64,000 nucleotides of DNA from Hawksworthiomyces lignivorus (Eukaryota; Ascomycota; Sordariomycetes; Ophiostomatales; Ophiostomataceae), in assembly GCA_002917075.1 (NCBI GenBank), contig NTMA01000012.1, forward strand, positions 62,001-126,000, given 5' to 3'. Position numbers and translations under genes: made by a program. Positions 13,091 to 24,403 of the stretch are shown here, one piece after another (positions within the stretch are counted from its first letter, which is position 1; each line of letters starts with the position of its first letter). The notes under the pieces are model-generated. The model was not told the origin of the DNA. It ran no database searches and saw nothing but the letters and a program-made list of their open reading frames with translations.

Positions 13091-13893
13091 GCGGCATCCT
13101 GAGAAACGGCCAGGGGCGAAGGGGATAGGCCACGGAGCATTTTGGGAGAAAGCGATCTTCGACCAGGTGAAGCGCCGGCGTTGTGTACCAACACTTTTAT
13201 AAATCTACAAAAATTTCGAACTCTTAAAACAACTATAGAGAGCCGGAACCGAAATGGCGAGAAGGCGAGATGAAAACATCTCACACTCTTTCTAACTGTC
13301 TTTCGGATCTAGCGGGAGGCTATCGTATTAGACGAAAAAGGAAAGAAAAGAAACGAATAGAATAATGGAAGCACTGCACACCACACAGCCAGAAGACGAA
13401 TAACGAACGAATGGCTGAGGCAGGGGAAGAAAAGAGGCCGTCGAGACCAATGTTGCAGTTCACAGTGGCCTACGATTTGACTCTTGATCCCTCTCCTTGT
13501 GGCCTTCTTTTCTTTTCTTGATCTTTTTTCATGTAGAATGTTTTTTCATTGGTTATCTATGTCCTTTTAGACTTAGAGGTTTCTCCTTTCTCACATGTTC
13601 TCTCAGACTAAATCAGTTACTGAGTAGGCCACACTGTTGATGTTTGGGAAACCACCAGGGAGAAGCATCTCCCCTTTGCTCACTTGTTTAATCTATAAAA
13701 AGCATATTCTCTCCTCTACATATTTTTGTCCCCGTCAAGGCGCTGCTTTGCGATGATGTGATAATGAGAAATGTTGGAGCGAATAGAATGCGCCGCCACT
13801 GCACATATTCTGCTATTCATAAACAATTATTCCTGGCGACCTTTCTAGATACATGCTAGATAATGTACAAAAAATGCTCGGGGCCTTTCTCAG
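13091..13893. other. Convergent 3' region between cytochrome c and RIX7
   Basis: About 800 bp between two stop codons facing each other. It is expected to hold both 3' UTRs and polyadenylation sites. I see no conserved frame, RNA gene or repeat in it. Confidence 0.5.
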
Positions 13894-16362
13894 CTATTGT
13901 AGATTCTCGTACCGCTCAAGCTCCGCCAGGCTTATGCTCGGCTGTGTTTCGGTCAGCGCGACCTCCCAGTCTTCCTGTGTGATCCGTGGCATCTCCATGC
14001 CACTATGCAGACCTGTACGCTCCAAGCTCTTCTTACCAGCAGCACGAAGGAGATGGTCGAGATCTGCTCCCGAAAACCCCGTACAGCGGGCATCCTTGGC
14101 CACCATCGCGAGGAGGTCCATGCTCTCCGCTGTCTGGACATCGCCTGGGATAGCGTTGTGGTACAACGTTTGCAAGATGGCGACACGGTCGTCAGCCGTT
14201 GGCGGGCCCACAAAAATGCTCTCGCCTAGCCGGCCGGGTCGTTTGATAGCCGGATCAATGATGTCCGGCCGGTTTGTAGCGCCGATAACAAATAAACCAG
14301 TGCGGTCGACGACGCCGTCCAGCTCGGTCAGCAGCGTATTCACGATCCGTGCGCTGCCGTCGGACCTTGCATCGTCACGCTTCGCTGCAAGCGCGTCCAT
14401 CTCGTCAAAGAAGATGATACAGGGTGCCATTGCCCGGGCCCGCTCGAACAACTCGCGCAGCGCTCGTTCCGATTCGCCGACCCACTTGTTCAGCAGCTCT
14501 GGGCCACGGATCGAGATAAAGTTGGCCTTCGACTCGTTGGCAACAGCTTTGGCCACCAGCGTCTTGCCGCAGCCTGGCGGGCCCCAAAGCAAGATACCTC
14601 CCACCGGCTTCAGGCCGACCTTGGCGTACATGTCTGGATACCGAATGGGTCCGATAATAGACATCTCAAGCTTCTTCCGCAAAGCTTCCATAGCGCCGAC
14701 CTGCGACCAGGTGGTGTTGGGGATTGTGCTGAACCCCTCACGCTTGGCAGCCGGCAGAACAGAGCCAGCTGCCTCGCGAAAATGCTGCATGGTAATGCCA
14801 GCGCCTATACTAGTGCTGCTAGAGGAAACCACCGTACCTTCGGCAGGTGTTTCAAACAGTGCCGCTCGTGCATTTTTGTGTGCGCAGAGCAGCCTGAAAT
14901 CTTCTCGTACACCACGCGCATCTGAATCCTGCGGGATGAACTCTTTCCGTAGCCTAGTCAAAAGGGAATCACGAACTGTGTACATGAAATTAAGCTGCGC
15001 GGTCTTGACAACGTTTCGCAGATCACCTCCGACAAATCCAGGCGTCATCCGCGCAATCTCTCCCAGGTTGACATCGTCAGAAAGACGCATACCACGCGTC
15101 ATAGTCTGCAGAATCTGCTCGCGGGCTTCTTGACTCGGCATACGCACGGAAATCTCCACATCAAACCGTCGCCGCACAAATGGGTCAAGACTGTCTGCTT
15201 TGTTGGTTGCCGCTAAGACGAGGACACATTTGCCCTCGCTGGTCTCCCAGCTGAGCCTGTCGATGCTGTTGGCGAGCGTCAGAGCCATCCGCGTCTCCAT
15301 GGGGCTCTTACCAGAAGAGTCCGGCTTGCCTGCGATGGCTTCAATCTCATCGACAAAGATGAGACTAGGTGCATGTTTAATGGCTTCGTCGAAGATGTTG
15401 CGGATGTTAGTCTCTGATTCGCCGCTTATACCCCCGATTAGCGAGGGGCCCGAGACTGAGAAAAAGGGCACGCCAACTTCGGCTGCGATCACGTTTGCCA
15501 ATAGAGTCTTCCCGCACCCAGAGGGCCCGTACAGCAGAACGGCATCGTTTGGTCGAAATCCACCGTTTTCAAATTCAATCCCCTGGCATAGCGGCATACT
15601 AAAATACCCCGCACATCGGTCGATAATGTCGTCCATCCCGGCGACGTCTTCTAGCCTGGGAGCATTGGGCAAGATCTCTGTTCGTAGACCAGAGCGACGC
15701 TTCGCCTCATCATCATCTTCGTCTGCGTTGTCTTCCTCGCTGCTGCCGCTTCCATAGCGATGCCGTTTTCGTTTCCTGCTGGTCCTACCGTTGGCGAACC
15801 TCGCAGATGCAGATTCTCCATCTTTTTCTCGTACTGCGCGACGTACACGCCTCCGGGCAGGTGTGGCAGACGCCGATGCGTCTGCCGCTTTTGAAGTCGC
15901 GTCTGTAGCTGCCTCATCCGGTGCAGTCATCTCAACATTATCCTGCTCTCCTTTATTTGGACTTCCGATCCCGTTCGCAGCCTCGACCCTGGTATTAGCA
16001 CCCGCAGCAGGGGCACTGGTAATTTCCACCACACCGTCCTCATAGATCTTCTCTCCTATGGTCTGGTCTCTTTTGGTCCCATCCCCGTTTGTCATCCCGC
16101 CTTCGTCGTTTTCATTTGGCTGGAGTTGTTGCATTCGATGATCATCGAGCACCTTCTCGGCCAGTGCTTCTAAATAGCGTTTTTTTTGACGGCCCACCGA
16201 GTGATTTCGAATGACCTGAAGTTTTGCGACCACAACCGACACCGTGGGCCGAGGTGCGCCTGGCTTTTCTGCGTAATCTCTCTCGAGATCATTCACCACT
16301 TCTGCAGCTTTCCTCTCTTCATCTCGGCGAAAAACAAAACCCCTATTACTAGAGGGGCCCAT
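13894..16362 (-). CDS. RIX7: Rix7/NVL-type tandem AAA-ATPase, 60S ribosome biogenesis
   Basis: This is a single exon of 822 residues starting MGPSSNRGFVFRRDEERK. The N-terminal region (about 1-90) resembles the NVL/Rix7 substrate-binding helical domain (VVAKLQVIRNH, KKRYLEALAEKVLDD). It is followed by an acidic/basic linker with a KRKRHRYGSGSSEEDN nuclear-localisation-like stretch. AAA domain D1 has Walker A GPSGCGKT near residue 276 and Walker B LIFVDEIEAI near 333. D2 has GPPGCGKT near 590, IIFFDEMDAL near 647, and IGATNRPDIIDPAIKRPGR. Rix7 is a hexameric unfoldase that strips factors such as Nsa1 from pre-60S particles in the nucleolus. D1 is unusual: it lacks the standard RRAGRFD spacing (it reads VRRRFD) and has ETRMALTLANSIDRL where REMERRIVAQLLT is typical. 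The length matches yeast Rix7 (about 837). Confidence 0.9.
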   Translation of the reverse strand: MGPSSNRGFVFRRDEERKAAEVVNDLERDYAEKPGAPRPTVSVVVAKLQVIRNHSVGRQKKRYLEALAEKVLDDHRMQQLQPNENDEGGMTNGDGTKRDQTIGEKIYEDGVVEITSAPAAGANTRVEAANGIGSPNKGEQDNVEMTAPDEAATDATSKAADASASATPARRRVRRAVREKDGESASARFANGRTSRKRKRHRYGSGSSEEDNADEDDDEAKRRSGLRTEILPNAPRLEDVAGMDDIIDRCAGYFSMPLCQGIEFENGGFRPNDAVLLYGPSGCGKTLLANVIAAEVGVPFFSVSGPSLIGGISGESETNIRNIFDEAIKHAPSLIFVDEIEAIAGKPDSSGKSPMETRMALTLANSIDRLSWETSEGKCVLVLAATNKADSLDPFVRRRFDVEISVRMPSQEAREQILQTMTRGMRLSDDVNLGEIARMTPGFVGGDLRNVVKTAQLNFMYTVRDSLLTRLRKEFIPQDSDARGVREDFRLLCAHKNARAALFETPAEGTVVSSSSTSIGAGITMQHFREAAGSVLPAAKREGFSTIPNTTWSQVGAMEALRKKLEMSIIGPIRYPDMYAKVGLKPVGGILLWGPPGCGKTLVAKAVANESKANFISIRGPELLNKWVGESERALRELFERARAMAPCIIFFDEMDALAAKRDDARSDGSARIVNTLLTELDGVVDRTGLFVIGATNRPDIIDPAIKRPGRLGESIFVGPPTADDRVAILQTLYHNAIPGDVQTAESMDLLAMVAKDARCTGFSGADLDHLLRAAGKKSLERTGLHSGMEMPRITQEDWEVALTETQPSISLAELERYENLQ

Positions 16363-17088
16363 GGCGTACTACTCGGATCCTCTGCATCTTCTTATGATCA
16401 AGTGTGTGAACAAATGCGAACATAAGTATGACAATTGACCATTGCTGCTCTTTTTTCAAAATTATTTCGTATCTTATCTATTATCGGTATCTCCATGTGA
16501 TGTGGATGGTCTTTAATATTAGGTAATCATTTATCATCTTATTCCTCTGATATCGTACAGGCCAAAGTAATAGAGTACCACCAAAATTGCCTTGTGCCGC
16601 ACCTATTTTATAGGCTTGAAGTAATATTTTCAGCAGGGAGTATCATATGAATAACAAATATCTAAATAGTGAAAACTGCTTCATTGCTCATAGAAATAGT
16701 CCTCTATAGATTTCCGACAGCAACAAGGACACGGCTTGAAGAGAAGTTATCGTGTCAATCGCCTACGATATAGGGTGCTTTCTCTCTTATCAACCAGCGT
16801 TATCAAGTCAAATTTTGATCATTTTGTGTTGCAATACAATAAGATACAATGCACAACCCAAAAATTTCAAGAGGAAAGAAATCCAATGTATGCCATCCTC
16901 AGGCCCTTTCTCGTTTCCTTATAATGCCAATGCCATCCGTTGCTCCAGTTAAATCAAAGTGTGCTCTCGCTTCGCGTTTGATGTGATATAAACAAATATA
17001 AAAAAAATACAAAAAAGTACACGCAGAAACCGACAACAAGACAGAAAAAAAAAGTGAGGGTAAGAAGAAGAAAAAAGCACGTCTAGAA
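16363..17088. promoter_or_regulatory. RIX7 promoter and 3' region of the carrier gene
   Basis: About 0.7 kb of AT-rich DNA between the RIX7 start and the carrier stop (both genes on the minus strand). It holds the RIX7 promoter and leader and the carrier's 3' UTR. No gene or repeat is supported. Confidence 0.45.
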
Positions 17089-18572
17089 TTACCATCCTGG
17101 CCGATCTTCAAGGGCGTTGATGCGTTTTTTCCAGAACTCAAAGGACGAGAAGAAAATGGCGTTGAGCGTGCAAGAACGAGCCATCGAAACACCCAATCCT
17201 CGATACATTTGACGTTGAAAAAATTTGATCTTGACAGGCTTTATTCGCTCGCCCTTAGAGTATAAAAGCGCATTTCGTTGGTAGATGCTCTTGGCAGAGT
17301 CTATCGGGTCTGGACCGGTCAGTCAGCGAGCGCACTTTATTTTGGCACAGGGTGAGCACATGATGAGCATACATATCAAAGCCCAAGAGACGATTCCGCA
17401 CAGCCCTCCAGCAACGAAAACAGAAACCGGGCTCGAATGGGAAGCATCGCCAGTAAAGCTTGTCAGAAGCTGCTTGCTGCTCTCATACGTCATAAAGTAT
17501 AAACCCGTGCCGAGAGTGTCTCTTACTGTTAAGCGCTTTTAGGACACAGGACTTCTTTAGGTAGAGCAAACAACAGACAGGGGGAGAGACGAACGTAGAT
17601 GTAATCTATAGCCAGTGTAGAGCCCAGTCAATCCACGATGGCGAACTATATTAGCCATAGTCCTAAAGGTGCCTTTATTCTGGTAACTCGAGGCGACAGC
17701 GCGGCTTTTTGAATCTGGGCATTGCGTTTTCTCAGAGAGAAGAACAGAAACTTGTGCACTCAGCTTCGTCAACTCAAACGGACCTGCCCGAAATAATATA
17801 TTAGCGAACTCTTTCCGCCCTTGAGAAGCAGGAATGCACAGTTTCCACTTTGCTGAAACACTGACAAGCAATGACGGTAATGCATGAACCTGCAGTGGCA
17901 CCGGCAGCCCCAAAGCAGGCAATGGACCAGAGGTGGGGGTACGTGCCCGGTTTGCTCGCATGTCCTAGAACATCAAAAGCAAAGGTTTTGTTGATCCAGT
18001 CTGCGTATACGTGTTTGGACCGTTGGTAGATGGAAAATGATATCGTCCGCACAATTGTTACGCTCACCATGGGGGCCGTCACGCCTGGTGGAAGAGTTGG
18101 CGCATGGGGCGCACATCATTAGCTATTGTTCTGCTTACAGTCCGCACAAAAGAGTTTACGGCCAAAGCCGAGGTTTGGGAAAGAGACGAAGAAACAGTAC
18201 GAGAAACTTACCCCTAAAGAAACCGCGCAACCCTTCAGTCTTGTATGTGTGTTTTAAACAGTCGACAAAGCCCGCGTATTTGTACGTCTGCATCCGCGTC
18301 TTGACGCTATCCAGTGGAAATGCACAAGCAGTGCTGAGGACGCTAGACATGCTAGCGCATACCTCAGTACGATACCGTTTGATCCATCGCTGTGGCAATT
18401 CTGCTGGCGGACTGGCTTTCTTCAGGGAAGCAGGAGGGGACGTCGTGGTGGATGTGGTTTTGGTCGTGCTTTTAGTTGGAGTAGTGTTGTCGCTGCTGCC
18501 TTGGGACGGCATGATGGGAAAGCGGGATGCGACCGTGGTATCATCTTGATTTCGGAATGTCTGGGTGGTCAT
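17089..18572 (-). CDS. Mitochondrial carrier (SLC25 family), five exons
   Basis: Exons in coding order are 18572-18212, 18084-17866, 17783-17595, 17525-17373 and 17309-17089, giving 380 residues in frame. All four introns are phase 1. All three carrier signatures P-x-[DE]-x-x-[KR] are present: FPLDSVKTRMQ, CPFELTK and YPIDSAKSIYQ, one per roughly 100-residue repeat. Other family-typical segments are GLRGFFRGVTAPM, GLYTGYRLHLLRDTLGTGLYFMTYE and MYRGLGVSMARS. A polar Ser/Thr/Lys-rich N-tail of about 60 residues precedes repeat 1. The product should be a six-helix inner-membrane transporter. It looks closest to the yeast YFR045W-like group, but the substrate is unknown. ATG 18572 was chosen because the upstream frame continues only with a TTG. 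Two CCAAT boxes lie about 140-150 bp upstream. Confidence 0.88.
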
Positions 18573-20905
18573 GCTCCGTTTCCAGAGACAGCCCCAGAAG
18601 AGGCGGAGGAGGATGGTATGGGAGCGCCGTGATGGTCGGATTATGGTTCGCAAGGCGTAGAAGGAAAAGACGGGTTGGATGATGGTCTGGAGAAATGTAA
18701 AAGCTTAGGATTGGTCCAAGATTGGCTACTGCAATGTAATGAGACAGCAATCCAGCGCCCAGTCAAGGGCCATCAAGTCAAAAAACAGATATGAAGCAAA
18801 ATGATGGAAAGGAGGCTGGCTAACGGTCGCGACAGTTTCAATGTTCTGTCGTTATCATAAGCATTCCAGAGCTGCTAGGAATTGAAGCTCTGCGAGATGT
18901 CAAGCGCCAGCAAGCCACAATGCCCCCGGAAATGTGGCCTTTTTAAACTTGTCGCTGTCGTGCTCTCTCCAGAGCACAGCTCCTTCAAAGGAAAGAAGCA
19001 GAGCCAAGGTTGGAAAAGCGCGCACCGTCTGCGTCCGCTGTTTTATTAAAGTGCCGTACCACTTGAGAGACAAACAAAGGAGGGGAGTAGTATAGTAGAC
19101 GAAGGACTGTAAAGAGGACGAGAGGGTCGGGCGACGGATCGGCGGTGGGGTGGGCCTTATCTTGAGGCAAAGAACAGTTGTAAAGCAAAATACACAAGCA
19201 TGTATTGGATTAACACGAGATGAGAGATGAGCGACACCAGGAGAGGAAACAAAGAGAAGTTCGATAATGCCAACCACCCCCCTGGAGGTCAGAGTCAGGA
19301 ATTGGCCTAGTTATTAAGGCCGATTGGCTATGACTGTTGAGGGGAAATTGAACAAACAAACGATTCTGCGGGGTTTTGCCGTGGTATGCAAAGAGCTCCA
19401 CTAGGAGAGACGCAGAAGAACACAGAAAGCCAGCAGAGCTTGGGGCATGCAGACAAAGCTGTACAGTATTCTTTCTGCTATATTGGCGCTACCCATCGTA
19501 GCCTAGCTAGGAGAGGAGAGGTCGTTGTACGGAGATGTTTTGGCCGTTCGACGAAAACGAAGGTCACTAGTAGCCGAGCTACAGCCGAACGAACATGAAT
19601 TCAGTACGCACCTGAATGTAGAGAAACGGGGAGAATACTTCCTTCAGCAAAGAGCTCATTCCTAGCAAGCATCTATCACAGGCTATTCCTCAATTTCTGC
19701 ATTCGTGTAAAAGATATTATAAGTGCAGTTAGGTTTCAATTGCACTACTTCCCATTCAGATTTCCTTATTACTGCAGTCTGTTGCTCTCCAGTATTGCAC
19801 CTTTTGCCTAGAGGTCAACAGCGGCTTGCTTCCGCGGTTCTTGCTTGTAATTACAGCCCCATCGTATCCGAGCAAAAAGCCATGCGTCTTTCATTTGCTC
19901 GCTGCTATTGATAAATTTCATGATATGCCCAGCCGACGTCATCGGCAGCCTTTCCTGTTCACTGTGCACCCAATCCTTCCAATCAAAATCAGTGTACGGG
20001 GTTGCAAGTAGTGTACATCCTGTTTTGACACACAGGGGTCACATGCCCTCCTCTCCTCTTTCGATATAGAAGGTGACCCTACGCGTGCAACTAGATCCAT
20101 GAGGAATACAACAGAGAAAAAAGGTTTTGTGAAACAAATAATAGAACAAAATAGAGAAACTCGTTGCTCGGTAGCTATATTCCATCGAACCACACCAGTT
20201 TCCCGTCTGTATGACTTTATACGGAGCAGTATAGCAGTAGTTATACAGTTTCATCGCAATCGGGCCAGTCTCTCCTTGTTTTCTTGGACTAGGAACCGAT
20301 GTTTTGTTTCCAATACAACAGCGGACGGATCTGAACTTTTGCAGACAAAAGCTACCGCCTCCCGCCTCTCGTTTGACTATGGCGCCACACCGCCAGATTT
20401 TGTCTACGTTTTGCCTGATACAATAAAATATATTGTCTCGCGCAAAGCCCGTAGGAGCTGGCCCGTCCCCCGATTCTTCACTACAAGTAGGTGCCATCCG
20501 GGCACGTTTCAGCGTCGGCTGTCAAACGAGACAGCTTCATACGGGGTAGACTGAGATAAGGATTTGTTGCAGCCAGAGCCGTAAACGTATCATGGGCTCT
20601 CTCGTTTTCGGAGGTTTCTCAGAAACAGCCGGTTCCCTTGCAGAATGCCTGGCGCCTGAGATTCGTATACATTCGATGTCGTTGTGCTCCGCCTCTGAGA
20701 GAGTTGGTATATGCCGTGGGTCAGTGAATAACGATCCAGCAGGCAGCGCTTTTACTCTCTCAGCGCAAACACAGCCCCATCGTCTCGTTTAGTTTTTGTA
20801 CAGTCCGGTCGTAGTGGTCATACGCGGTCCGATCGATCTCATCACTGACAAGTTAATGGTGCTGACCTGTTTGAAGAGTGCTGAAGGCAATTGAGAGTGG
20901 AGAAC
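18573..20905. other. Intergenic region between carrier and DUF1763 gene
   Basis: About 2.3 kb. The left part is the carrier promoter and the right end is the 3' region of the DUF1763 gene. Two overlapping antisense frames (20099-20554 plus, 151 codons with ATG; 20039-20497 minus) are the only long frames. They have no recognisable domain and at most one could be real. A TACGGAG word is at about 20220. Confidence 0.4.
18710..18725 (-). promoter_or_regulatory. Paired CCAAT boxes upstream of the carrier gene
   Basis: Two ATTGG words on the plus strand (18710-18714 and 18721-18725) read as CCAAT on the gene's own strand, spaced 11 bp apart, about one helical turn. CCAAT is bound by the HAP/CBC complex in fungi, which often controls mitochondrial genes. 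Confidence 0.35.
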
Positions 20906-21262
20906 CTACACTTGCGGGGCATTTTTCCTTGCCAGAACTTGGGACCATGAGAGCTGTTCCTTGGCGGCCCGGCGCCGGCGCCAGTAGGCAGTCAAGACAA
21001 GATTGCGCACAATGCGATGTTCGATACCACGATATTCTGCAGCAGAATTGAGGAACCACACGGTGCGGCGGACAGCTTCAGGGTTAAAAGATGCGCGCGT
21101 ACATTGACCGTTCGCCTCAGATGTCAGAGTTGACCGCTCCCCCCGGAACGCGGCGCGAAGTTGATCGCGAACGACATATCGCGCAGGCTTTGAGAATTGG
21201 ACAGCTCGCAGGGCGCTGCGGTACAGGCGGCGGTAAGCCTGAACCAGCTCAGCATTAGACAT
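20906..21262 (-). CDS. LYR-like / DUF1763 family small protein
   Basis: This is a single exon of 118 residues starting MSNAELVQAYRRLYRSALRA. The LYR-like motif (AYRRLYR) is followed by VQFSKPARYVVRDQLRAAFR and later FNPEAVRRTVWFLNSAAEYR and GIEHRIVRNLVLTAYW, a pattern I associate with fungal DUF1763 proteins of the complex I LYR-like group. LYR proteins usually bind mitochondrial acyl carrier protein and help assemble respiratory complexes, Fe-S clusters or the mitoribosome; the role here is not known. The frame stays open upstream of the ATG to 21478, but the sequence there is not family-like. The ATG at 21262 gives the expected size and N-terminus. Confidence 0.78.
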   Translation of the reverse strand: MSNAELVQAYRRLYRSALRAVQFSKPARYVVRDQLRAAFRGERSTLTSEANGQCTRASFNPEAVRRTVWFLNSAAEYRGIEHRIVRNLVLTAYWRRRRAAKEQLSWSQVLARKNAPQV

Positions 21263-21866
21263 TCTTAAATTAATATATTTATTGAATCTGCTGTCATGAA
21301 AAAGATGGAGATACGCCTTCTGACCTAAGCCTATGGTCGAAAGACCGTTGAATTTATACCAGAGCAAAAAAATTGAACTTCGCGCACGAGCCAATAAGAG
21401 AGTCCGCACAACACATCTAGCTATTTCGAGTACAGAAAAGTATACCACTGAAGTATAACTGTATAACCTACACAGCAAGACGAAACAAAACGGGCAAAAT
21501 TATGCATTTCTTTTCTTGAAAGATCCGTGTACCTTATGATTAGAAAATATTTCATTGAAAATTCTCTGATCTTCATTGTAGTAGTACAATATATCCAAAT
21601 TTCCATCGCCTTATGGTCCTTTCATATAAGGCTGCCATTCCCTTCGGTTATACAAACCGGCCTTTGCAACCCCGGTCTAAAGAGCATCAATTTGCTCTCT
21701 ACCACTATGCGGATATGAGTACGTTTCCATTTAACGCAACCTCGTGCAGGTCTATATAAACACCAATAAGAAAAGATATCCATCAAAAAAGTTCAAATCT
21801 GAAAAGGGACAGTGTACACAAAGGATAGTAGTGTATGAGGTTTATATATGATGATAATGGACAAAT
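21263..21866. other. Intergenic region between DUF1763 gene and sugar transporter
   Basis: About 0.6 kb holding the promoter of the DUF1763 gene and the 3' UTR of the upstream sugar transporter (both on the minus strand). It is AT-rich; no further gene seen. Confidence 0.45.
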
Positions 21867-24403
21867 CTAGCTTTGTTCATCTCGTTGGCCAAGCGGTGCA
21901 TATTTGCCACCGCCTTCGGACCCGCTGGGTGAGCTGGTGCGGAAAACGCCAACGCGTGACAACCACCCGGAGACGCCACCACCAGTGCTTCCTTCACCAG
22001 CGCGGCGGCTTGGAGAACTATCATGGATTGACGTAGGTGGGTTAATGTTCAGACCCGGGATTGCACTCGAGGGCCCAAAAGGAGCACGAGGAGCACGAAT
22101 GTCGAGCGATGGTACAGGAGAACCAGGCGGTAATAGAGAGCCTGCCTCGGAATCGCCGCCATAGTAAGGCGTGCCGGCCGAGCGAGGCGTGCCGACAGCA
22201 GTGCTGGCATCTCCAAAAATGGAGTCCATGTCCTCCAAGCGAACACCGCACGTCTCAGGATAAAAGAACCACACTGCATACATTGTTAAATGTCTTACAC
22301 CAAAATCTGACAAAGGCTGAAGCAGAGGAGGGAGTATCAAAGAACTTACCAACAACGAAGCTCAGCGAGCAGAAAAAGGCGTGCACAAGATATAAGCGCC
22401 ATTTGATCCATTCTTGCAGAATAGGGGTCAGCTCACCGACCAACCAGTTAAAAGCCCAATTAGTCGCTGTAGACAAGCTTGCGCCCTTCGAGCGGATGCT
22501 CAAAGGTAGAATCTCCGGAGGATATAGCCAGGGAATGGGGCCCCATGAGTAACCGAAAGCGGCGTTGTAAATCATGACAAAAGCGACCACAAAAGTTGGA
22601 GTTGAATCCACATCCAGGAAGATAAAGTATGAGATGAAGGAGAGCGCAATTGTCATAGCCACGGCTCCTGTCAGCAGAATCACGCGGCGACCCCAGCGGT
22701 CGACAATGTACCACGGGGGGATGGTCGATAAAAAGTAAGTGATCCCATTGATGCCGGTCATGAGGATAGCCTCATGACCATGCCATCCTGCCGACTCAAA
22801 TACATATGGGGCGTAGTAGGAGATAACGTTGATGCCGTTCAGCTGCGCTAGAGCTTGGGCCGACATGGCGATCAAAACTCGCTTCTTATACCGTCTGAAC
22901 ATGTCTGCGTAGGACCGCTCGCCTTCCTGGCGCTGAAGTAGCACGTTCATCTTAATTTCACGGAATTCATCGCGGGCCTTTGGGTTGTGGATGTCGCCGC
23001 CACCGTACAAGTTTGCAATAACAACAATGCCCTCCTCGTCGTGATCGTTGTCGAGTAGCCAACGAGGTGACTCGACGATAATCAAGCTGCCGAGGCCAAG
23101 AAGAGCACCCATGACGCACTGCATTAGCAGGGGAATGCGCCATGAAAGGTCACTCTTGATAAAACCACAGAAGTAATCAACCCAGACAGAGCTGGTGTAG
23201 CCGATGATGTTGCCAGAGAACTCGATGCAGGCAAGCTTGCCTCGGTTGTGGGGCGGCGAGATCTCAGACTGGTAAACAGGGACAATGGTAGAGAGCATAC
23301 CGACTCCGAGACCAGCAATAATGCGCCCAATCATCATCATTGCCATGGAAGTAGCAAATGTCTGCAGAGCACCACCAGTAAAGAAGATCATAGAGCCATA
23401 GAGAATTGTTTTCCGTCGTCCGATGATATCGCCAACGCGGCCGACAATGAGGGATGATATAAAGGCGCCAATCTCGAGAATAGCAACCATAGTACCCACC
23501 TCTGCTCTGGAGGGGTTATCGAAGTAATCTATAAAGAACGAGCCACTACATAAAACAAGGGGTGAGCGTTGGTCAACTTCAAGAACGAAACAGGATGACA
23601 GCATATCTTTGGAAAGGACCTACGTGATAATGCCCGACATAACGCCTTGATCATATCCAAACAAAAAAACACCGAGTGATACAAAAATGCTTGTAAAATA
23701 ACTATCGAGCATGTCAGTAAATCTCTTGTCTGAGGGGGATGGTTCAGGCACCGATCATTGCGGGCTTCTCGTACATCAAAGGCTTGCCGGTCAAGCCGTG
23801 TATGGAAGACGAACCGCCCGACATGATGGAGGCAAGTATGCGTTCGGCGGCGGAGACGCGCCGAACAACAGTATCAGGTATTTGGATGGCTTCTTTATTA
23901 ACGACGCCAGCGTGATGGCCGTGGCGGTTGTGGTGTCCGTGGTGAGAACGATCGGACGACAGATGACGGTCACCAGATTCCTCGTAGTGGACGTGCTTGG
24001 GCTGCTTTTTGGTCTGCCCTTTAGTTGTCGAAGAAGGGTGCCGCTTCAAGACGGTGGCAAGGGTGTCTTCGTCAATGTTGTCGTACAGACGGGCGCGAAC
24101 GGTAGGATGATTGTCACCGTCGTCGGCCAACTGCTCGGCAATGTCACCGGTGTCGAGCCAAGACTCAGAGTCTGAAGAAGAGCGAGAGCGTGAGTCGCCG
24201 CTAGCGTCAGAGGAAAAGGAGTCCCGGCTGCGACGCTGTCCTGAAGACGCACCGGGCCGCGAGGAGGAAGCAAGCAAGGATGCCCCCGATTGCCGATTAG
24301 CGTGGGTGCGTGACGCGGATGTACCGGAGCCGGAAGACAGCGTTCGAAGAGGAATGTTAGACGGGAGACGGCCCGAGCTTGTGAAGGAAGGAATCTTGGA
24401 CAA
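21867..24403 (-). CDS. MFS sugar porter with long N-terminal cytosolic tail (start unresolved)
   Basis: Exons in coding order: first exon ending at 23775, then 23701-23624, 23545-22350 and 22273-21867. Splicing joins TGKPLIYFTSIFVSLGVF, GVMSGIITGSFFIDYF and SFVVVWFFYPETCGV. Hallmarks are those of the sugar porter family: FGYDQGVMSG, GRVGDIIGRRKTILYG, PVYQSEISPPHNRGKLA, ESPRWLL, QALAQLNGINVISYYAPYVF, GPIPWLYPPEILPLSIRSKG and YPETCG. Twelve membrane helices are expected at the plasma membrane; the substrate (a hexose or related sugar) is inferred. The roughly 200-residue N-tail is Ser/Arg-rich, then acidic (WLDTGDIAEQLADD), then His-rich (HHGHHNRHGHHAG). The C-tail is Gly/Ser/Pro-rich and ends KYAPLGQRDEQS. 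The N-tail frame has no ATG: it opens after a stop near 24440, and 24403 is only a TTG. A short upstream coding exon joined near the TTCACAG at about 24415 is likely but was not found. Another option is the ATG in the SIMSGG segment near 23834. Confidence 0.85.

Noticed and set aside
13853..15133. 426-codon open frame on the plus strand
   Set aside because: It lies fully antisense to the D2 half of Rix7 and mirrors its codon bias; there is no domain.
20039..20554. Pair of overlapping antisense frames of about 150 codons
   Set aside because: Neither shows a domain or splice pattern, and mutual overlap suggests chance.
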